Below are positions 60,483 to 64,000 of a stretch of 64,000 nucleotides of DNA, in pieces. The position numbers were made by a program, and so were the translations under genes. The notes beneath the pieces were generated by a model. It was not told the DNA's origin. It searched no databases and saw only the letters and a program-made list of their open reading frames with translations. Positions within the stretch are counted from its first letter, which is position 1; each line of letters begins with the position of its first letter. The stretch is from positions 1-64,000 of the forward strand of contig NZ_JALGRO010000013.1 of assembly GCF_022815645.1 (NCBI RefSeq), written 5' to 3'. This DNA comes from Curtobacterium sp. VKM Ac-2922. GTDB lineage: Bacteria > Actinomycetota > Actinomycetes > Actinomycetales > Microbacteriaceae.

Positions 60483-63140
60483 TCAGCCCGTGTTCTGCAG
60501 GCCGGCGGCGATCCCGTTCACGGTGAGCAGCAGCAGGCGGTGGTCGGCATCGGTCGGGTCGGTGCTGCCCGACGTGCGGATCGCACGGAGCGCCCGGAGC
60601 TGCAGGTGCGAGAGCGCGTCGACGTACGGACTGCGCAGCCGCACGGCCCGGGCCAGGACCGGCCGGTCCTCGAGCACGTCAGCGCCGCCGGACACCCGCA
60701 GCACCCACTCGCGGGTCCGCAGCATCTCGGAGAGCACCATCGCGGCCAGGTCGTCGCGGTCGGCGAGCTCGAGGTAGCGCCGGGCGATCTGCTCGTCCGT
60801 CTTCGCGAGCGACATCTCGACGTTCTTGATCATCGCGCCGAACAGCGGCCACTCGGCGAACGCGGTGCGCAGGAGCTCGACGTCACCCACGGCCTCGAGC
60901 GCCGAGCCCAGGCCGTACCAGCCGGCCAGGTTGATGCGCGCCTGGGTCCACGAGAACACCCACGGGATGGCGCGGAGGTCCTCGAGGGACTCGACGCTCA
61001 GGCCGCGGCGGGCCGGACGCGAGCCGAGGGGCAGCAGGCCGATCTCCTCCATCGGCGTGACCCGGGCGAACCACGGCGCGAAGCCGTCGGCCTTGACCAG
61101 GCCGTAGAACGCGTCGCGGGAGACGTCGTCGAGCTGCTGGGCCAGGTCGGCGAAGCGTTCTGCGGCGGCCTCGGTCCGGGACTCGTTCGAGGGCGACGAC
61201 GCGAACAGCGTGGCCGAGGCCATCTGCTCGAGGTGCCGCGCGGCGATGTCCTGGTCGCCGTACTGGGCGAAGATGACCTCGCCCTGCTCAGTGAGCTTGA
61301 GCCGGCCGTCGATCGATCCCGGCGGCTGGGCGAGCACCGCTTCGTTGGCGGGTCCACCGCCACGGCCGAGCGAGCCGCCGCGGCCGTGGAACAGCGTCAG
61401 CTCGACGTCGTGCTGCTCGGCCCAGCGGGCGATGCGTGCCTGGGCGTCGTACAGCGCCAGGTTCGCCGAGACCGGGCCGACGTCCTTCGACGAGTCCGAG
61501 TACCCGAGCATGACCTCGAGCTTGCGGCCGGTGGCGGCCAGGCGGCGCTGGAACGGTTCGGTCTGCACGGCTTCGTCGAGGATGTCGACGCTGGCGTGCA
61601 GGTCGGCGAAGGTCTCGAACAGCGGGATCACGTCGAGCACCGGCGCGTCCTGTTCGGAGCCGAGCGCCGCCACGGCGAGTTCGTGCACGTTCGCCAGGTC
61701 GGCTGCCGACTGGGTGAACGACACGATGTAGCGGTTCGAGGCGCGCACGCCGTACCGCCGCTGCAGGTGCGCGATCGTGCGGAAGACCGCGAGGACCTCT
61801 TCGGTGGTCTCGCTGAGCGGACCGCCCGCTCGGATCTCGGCGAGGGCCGTGCGGTGCACCTGGGAGTGCTGGCGGACCTCGAGCTCGGCCAGGTGGAACC
61901 CGAAGGTCTCGACCTGCCACACCAGGTTCTGCAGCTCGCCGTACGCGGGCCGGGTCGCACCGGCGGCCACGAGCGAGTGCTGGATGGTGCGCAGGTCGGC
62001 CAGGAACGCCTCGGGGCCGTCGTACGCCAGCGGGCGGTCACCACGACGGGTGGCGTCGAGGCGCGCGGCGGTGAACAGCAGCGCACGGCGATGGGTCTCG
62101 TTCGGCGCACGGATGCCGATGCGTTCGGCGATGTCGGGGTCGAGCGACTCCTGCGCGGCGACCAGCGCGGTGAGTCCCGCGTCGGCGGGGGTCTCGTCGG
62201 CGTCGAGCGTCAGGGTGCTGCCGATCCGGGTCGCGGCACGGGCCAGGCCGAGCAGCACGTGCTCGGCCGCGATCTCGGCCGCCTGGCGGGTGATGTCCGC
62301 GGTGACGAACGGGTTGCCGTCGCGGTCGCCGCCGATCCACGTGCCGAAGCGCACGAACGCCGGGGCCTGCACGGGGCTGCTGCCCGCAGCGTCACCGAGC
62401 AGTCGGTCGTCGAGCAGGCGGTAGACCTGCGGGACGATCTCGAACAGCGTCTGGTCGAACACGCTCATCGCGGTGCGGACCTCGTCGAGCGGGGTCGGCC
62501 GGGTCGTGCGGAGCGGCGAGGTGCGCAGCAGGTTCGTGATCTCCTCGAGCAGCCGGCGTTCGTTCTCGGCACGTGCCGTGGCGTTCTTCGCGCGGTCCCG
62601 CTCGTCGATCAGGTCCGTGATGCGTCGGACCGCCGTGGTGACCGCACGCCGACGGGCCTCGGTCGGGTGGGCCGTCAGCACGGCGTGGAAGCGCAGGTCG
62701 GCGAGCCGCGCAGCGGCCTGGTCCACGCCGACCTCGTCGACGAGCTGGGCGTACGTCGCGGGGAACGAGTCGCCTGCCACGCCGCCGTCGTCGCCACGCT
62801 GCCGCAGCACGCGCACGCGGTGGTGCTCCTCGGCCAGGTTGGTCAGGTGGAAGTAGGTGGTGAAGGCACGCGCGACCTCTTCGGAGCGCTCGGTTGAGAG
62901 CCCTGCCACGATCGCCTCGGCGCGGGCGGCACCGTCGGCGTCGTCGCCCTCGTAGGCCGTGATCACCGCGGCGCGCAGGTCTTCGACGTCGCGCAGCAGG
63001 TCGTCGCCCCCGCTCTCGCGGAGCACCCGCCCGAGCAGACTGCCGAGGTAGCGGACGTCGGCGCGCAGGTCGCTGTCGACCGCTCCGCTGACGTTCTCAC
63101 GTGCGCTGCCGAAGCGCGTGGATCCGTCGATCGCCGTCAT
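60483..63140 (-). CDS. ppc: Phosphoenolpyruvate carboxylase
   Basis: Anaplerotic enzyme making oxaloacetate from PEP and bicarbonate, feeding the TCA cycle. 885 residues. Catalytic His in VLTAHPTEARRRA, the substrate loops MLGYSDSSKDVG and FHGRGGSLGRGGGP, and the invariant C-terminus QNTG. ATG 63140 is chosen for AAGGACGAG just upstream. The next upstream gene is the heme-oxygenase-like gene, 160 bases away, with no regulatory link visible. Confidence 0.96.
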   Translation of the reverse strand: MTAIDGSTRFGSARENVSGAVDSDLRADVRYLGSLLGRVLRESGGDDLLRDVEDLRAAVITAYEGDDADGAARAEAIVAGLSTERSEEVARAFTTYFHLTNLAEEHHRVRVLRQRGDDGGVAGDSFPATYAQLVDEVGVDQAAARLADLRFHAVLTAHPTEARRRAVTTAVRRITDLIDERDRAKNATARAENERRLLEEITNLLRTSPLRTTRPTPLDEVRTAMSVFDQTLFEIVPQVYRLLDDRLLGDAAGSSPVQAPAFVRFGTWIGGDRDGNPFVTADITRQAAEIAAEHVLLGLARAATRIGSTLTLDADETPADAGLTALVAAQESLDPDIAERIGIRAPNETHRRALLFTAARLDATRRGDRPLAYDGPEAFLADLRTIQHSLVAAGATRPAYGELQNLVWQVETFGFHLAELEVRQHSQVHRTALAEIRAGGPLSETTEEVLAVFRTIAHLQRRYGVRASNRYIVSFTQSAADLANVHELAVAALGSEQDAPVLDVIPLFETFADLHASVDILDEAVQTEPFQRRLAATGRKLEVMLGYSDSSKDVGPVSANLALYDAQARIARWAEQHDVELTLFHGRGGSLGRGGGPANEAVLAQPPGSIDGRLKLTEQGEVIFAQYGDQDIAARHLEQMASATLFASSPSNESRTEAAAERFADLAQQLDDVSRDAFYGLVKADGFAPWFARVTPMEEIGLLPLGSRPARRGLSVESLEDLRAIPWVFSWTQARINLAGWYGLGSALEAVGDVELLRTAFAEWPLFGAMIKNVEMSLAKTDEQIARRYLELADRDDLAAMVLSEMLRTREWVLRVSGGADVLEDRPVLARAVRLRSPYVDALSHLQLRALRAIRTSGSTDPTDADHRLLLLTVNGIAAGLQNTG

Positions 63141-63300
63141 CTCGTCCTTCCGATTGTGTGGGATACCAGTCCCCGGACCCCAGCAGCGTACCGGGCGGCG
63201 GCGCAGCGTGACGACGACCGTCCGGCCGGTTCGTGACGCACCGCAACGCTCCGCGACCGCTCGGTGCACGGCCGGTGGCCCCTGGCAGGCGCTCCCGTGT

Positions 63301-63954
63301 TCAGGCCGCGGAGGTGCGCCGTGCGTCGAGCTCGGCGAGCAGACCGTCGTCGAGCGCCGAGGCCAGCTCGACCTCGGCCATCACCCGCTCGCGCTCGGTG
63401 GCGTCCCACGGTGCCGCGTCGAGCTGGTCGCGGTAGGTCGCCTGGAAGGCCGCGGGGTCGGCGAGCTGGTCGAAGATCCAGAACAGCACGCCGTTCGTGT
63501 CGAACCCGAACTGCTGGCTCAGCGTCAGGCCGATCGCCCGGCCGCCGGACAGGTCGCCGAGGTACCGCGTGTAGTGGTGCGCGACGAAGCCGCCGGGCCA
63601 CTCGGCCGCGACCTCGTTGAGTCGTCGGACGTACGCCGTCGTGGCCGGTGTGGGGCAGACGAGTTCGGACCAGTCCGGGCCGACCAGGTACTCCAGGTCG
63701 GCACGGATCGCGGGCATGCGCGTCAGGTGCGCCGTCATGAACGGGCTGACGACGGGGTGGTCCGCCATCCGCTCGGCCGCGCGCTCCAGTGCGTCGTACA
63801 CGAAGGCGTACTGCCCGAGCAGGTCGGCGTAGTCCGCCACGTCGCAGCGCCCGCCGCGCAGCGCGTCCATGAAGTCGGTGCCGGCCGTCGTGCCCGAGGT
63901 CCGCGCTGCACGCAGCCGCAGCAGTTCGGAGAACCGGGTGACTGGAGCGTTCAT
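63301..63954 (-). CDS. Heme-oxygenase family protein lacking the proximal histidine
   Basis: 217 residues that align with biliverdin-producing heme oxygenases through most of the length, including the distal-helix motif LGDLSGG at about residues 132-138 and the FWIFDQL region. Family members have a heme-ligand His near residue 20; here the aligned residue is Ser20 (in RAARTSGTTAG) and there is no His before residue 66. Either heme is held by another residue or the protein no longer degrades it. ATG 63954 overlaps an iron box, and TAGCCT lies 6 nt upstream. Confidence 0.88.
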   Translation of the reverse strand: MNAPVTRFSELLRLRAARTSGTTAGTDFMDALRGGRCDVADYADLLGQYAFVYDALERAAERMADHPVVSPFMTAHLTRMPAIRADLEYLVGPDWSELVCPTPATTAYVRRLNEVAAEWPGGFVAHHYTRYLGDLSGGRAIGLTLSQQFGFDTNGVLFWIFDQLADPAAFQATYRDQLDAAPWDATERERVMAEVELASALDDGLLAELDARRTSAA

Positions 63955-63972
63955 GAGGTGAGGCTAACCTCA
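63954..63972 (-). promoter_or_regulatory. DtxR/IdeR-type iron box overlapping promoter and start
   Basis: The 19-bp plus-strand segment matches the consensus TTAGGTTAGGCTAACCTAA at 16 positions; mismatches are at positions 2, 7 and 18. It covers the -10 and the ATG, so a bound repressor would block initiation directly. Confidence 0.75.
63961..63966 (-). promoter_or_regulatory. -10 box of the heme-oxygenase-like gene, leaderless
   Basis: TAGCCT on the minus strand, 6 nt before ATG 63954, inside the iron box. Confidence 0.55.
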
Positions 63973-64000
63973 CAAGCGCGTCTGCGCACCAGGAATCGCC

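Noticed and set aside
63880..63925. Frameshift explaining the missing His of the heme oxygenase
   Set aside because: The in-frame reading gives the expected flanks on both sides (FSELL and TDFMDAL) with the right spacing, so the change looks like substitution and not a shift. Resequencing would settle it.

Overview
The window is a gapless, GC-rich actinobacterial chromosome segment. The gene set (SepH, DUF3000, DUF3093, DUF3159, DUF3710, DUF4191, DUF4193, a MurT/GatD pair, polyphosphate glucokinase, actinobacterial SigA with an Ala/Lys-rich N-terminus) points to Microbacteriaceae. Curtobacterium is a plausible genus, but I infer that from overall character and have no marker match. I see no prophage, insertion sequence, CRISPR array or tRNA. 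About 48 protein genes and one RNA gene (rnpB) account for nearly all of the sequence.

Layout. 1-7.2 kb: an alpha/beta hydrolase diverges from DUF3000-RNase D, followed by the fatty-acid beta-oxidation pair fadA-fadB. 7.3-14.5 kb: dxs, acnA, DUF3159, DUF3710 and dut, all on the minus strand. 14.5-24 kb: DUF3093, DUF4193, sepH, a phosphatase-like protein, and the topoisomerase subunits parC and parE facing each other, then two small genes. 24-27.3 kb: an atypical gatD-murT pair directly downstream of the principal sigma factor gene. 27.5-36.4 kb: an MFS transporter, a PAC2 protein, pepA, the lpdA-sucB pair, a kinase-like membrane protein and DUF4191. 36.6-38.6 kb: an RDD protein diverges from glnA, with a two-unit GlnR-type operator between them. 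39-43.5 kb: an overlapping operon of a hyaluronan-synthase-like glycosyltransferase, a membrane-anchored GH26-like glycanase and UDP-glucose dehydrogenase. 44-48.4 kb: glnE and a second glutamine synthetase, separated by a tandem-repeat array. 48.6-52.8 kb: a secreted repeat protein, map and ppgK. 53-64 kb: rnpB, a coiled-coil protein, a Nif3 protein, a hydrolase, an AraC regulator, a STAS/ATPase pair, an MFS exporter, ppc and an iron-regulated heme-oxygenase-like gene.

Three layers stand out beyond the gene list. First, the spacers carry several repeat families: a GGAGGC...GCCTCC palindrome at gene ends (8 copies), a 72-bp element bounded by two 13-bp palindromes (3 copies, identical length), nested inverted repeats (3 copies) and three separate five-copy tandem arrays. 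Second, at least 17 genes have a TANNNT -10 box exactly 6 or 7 nt before the start codon, which predicts leaderless mRNAs. Third, three enzymes or enzyme pairs are unusual: GatD lacks its catalytic cysteine and MurT its zinc-ribbon cysteines, the heme oxygenase lacks its proximal histidine, and the polysaccharide operon couples a HAS-like synthase to its own UDP-glucuronate supply. The GatD/MurT change would fit a B-type peptidoglycan in which the D-Glu alpha-carboxyl is a cross-link site and not an amide.
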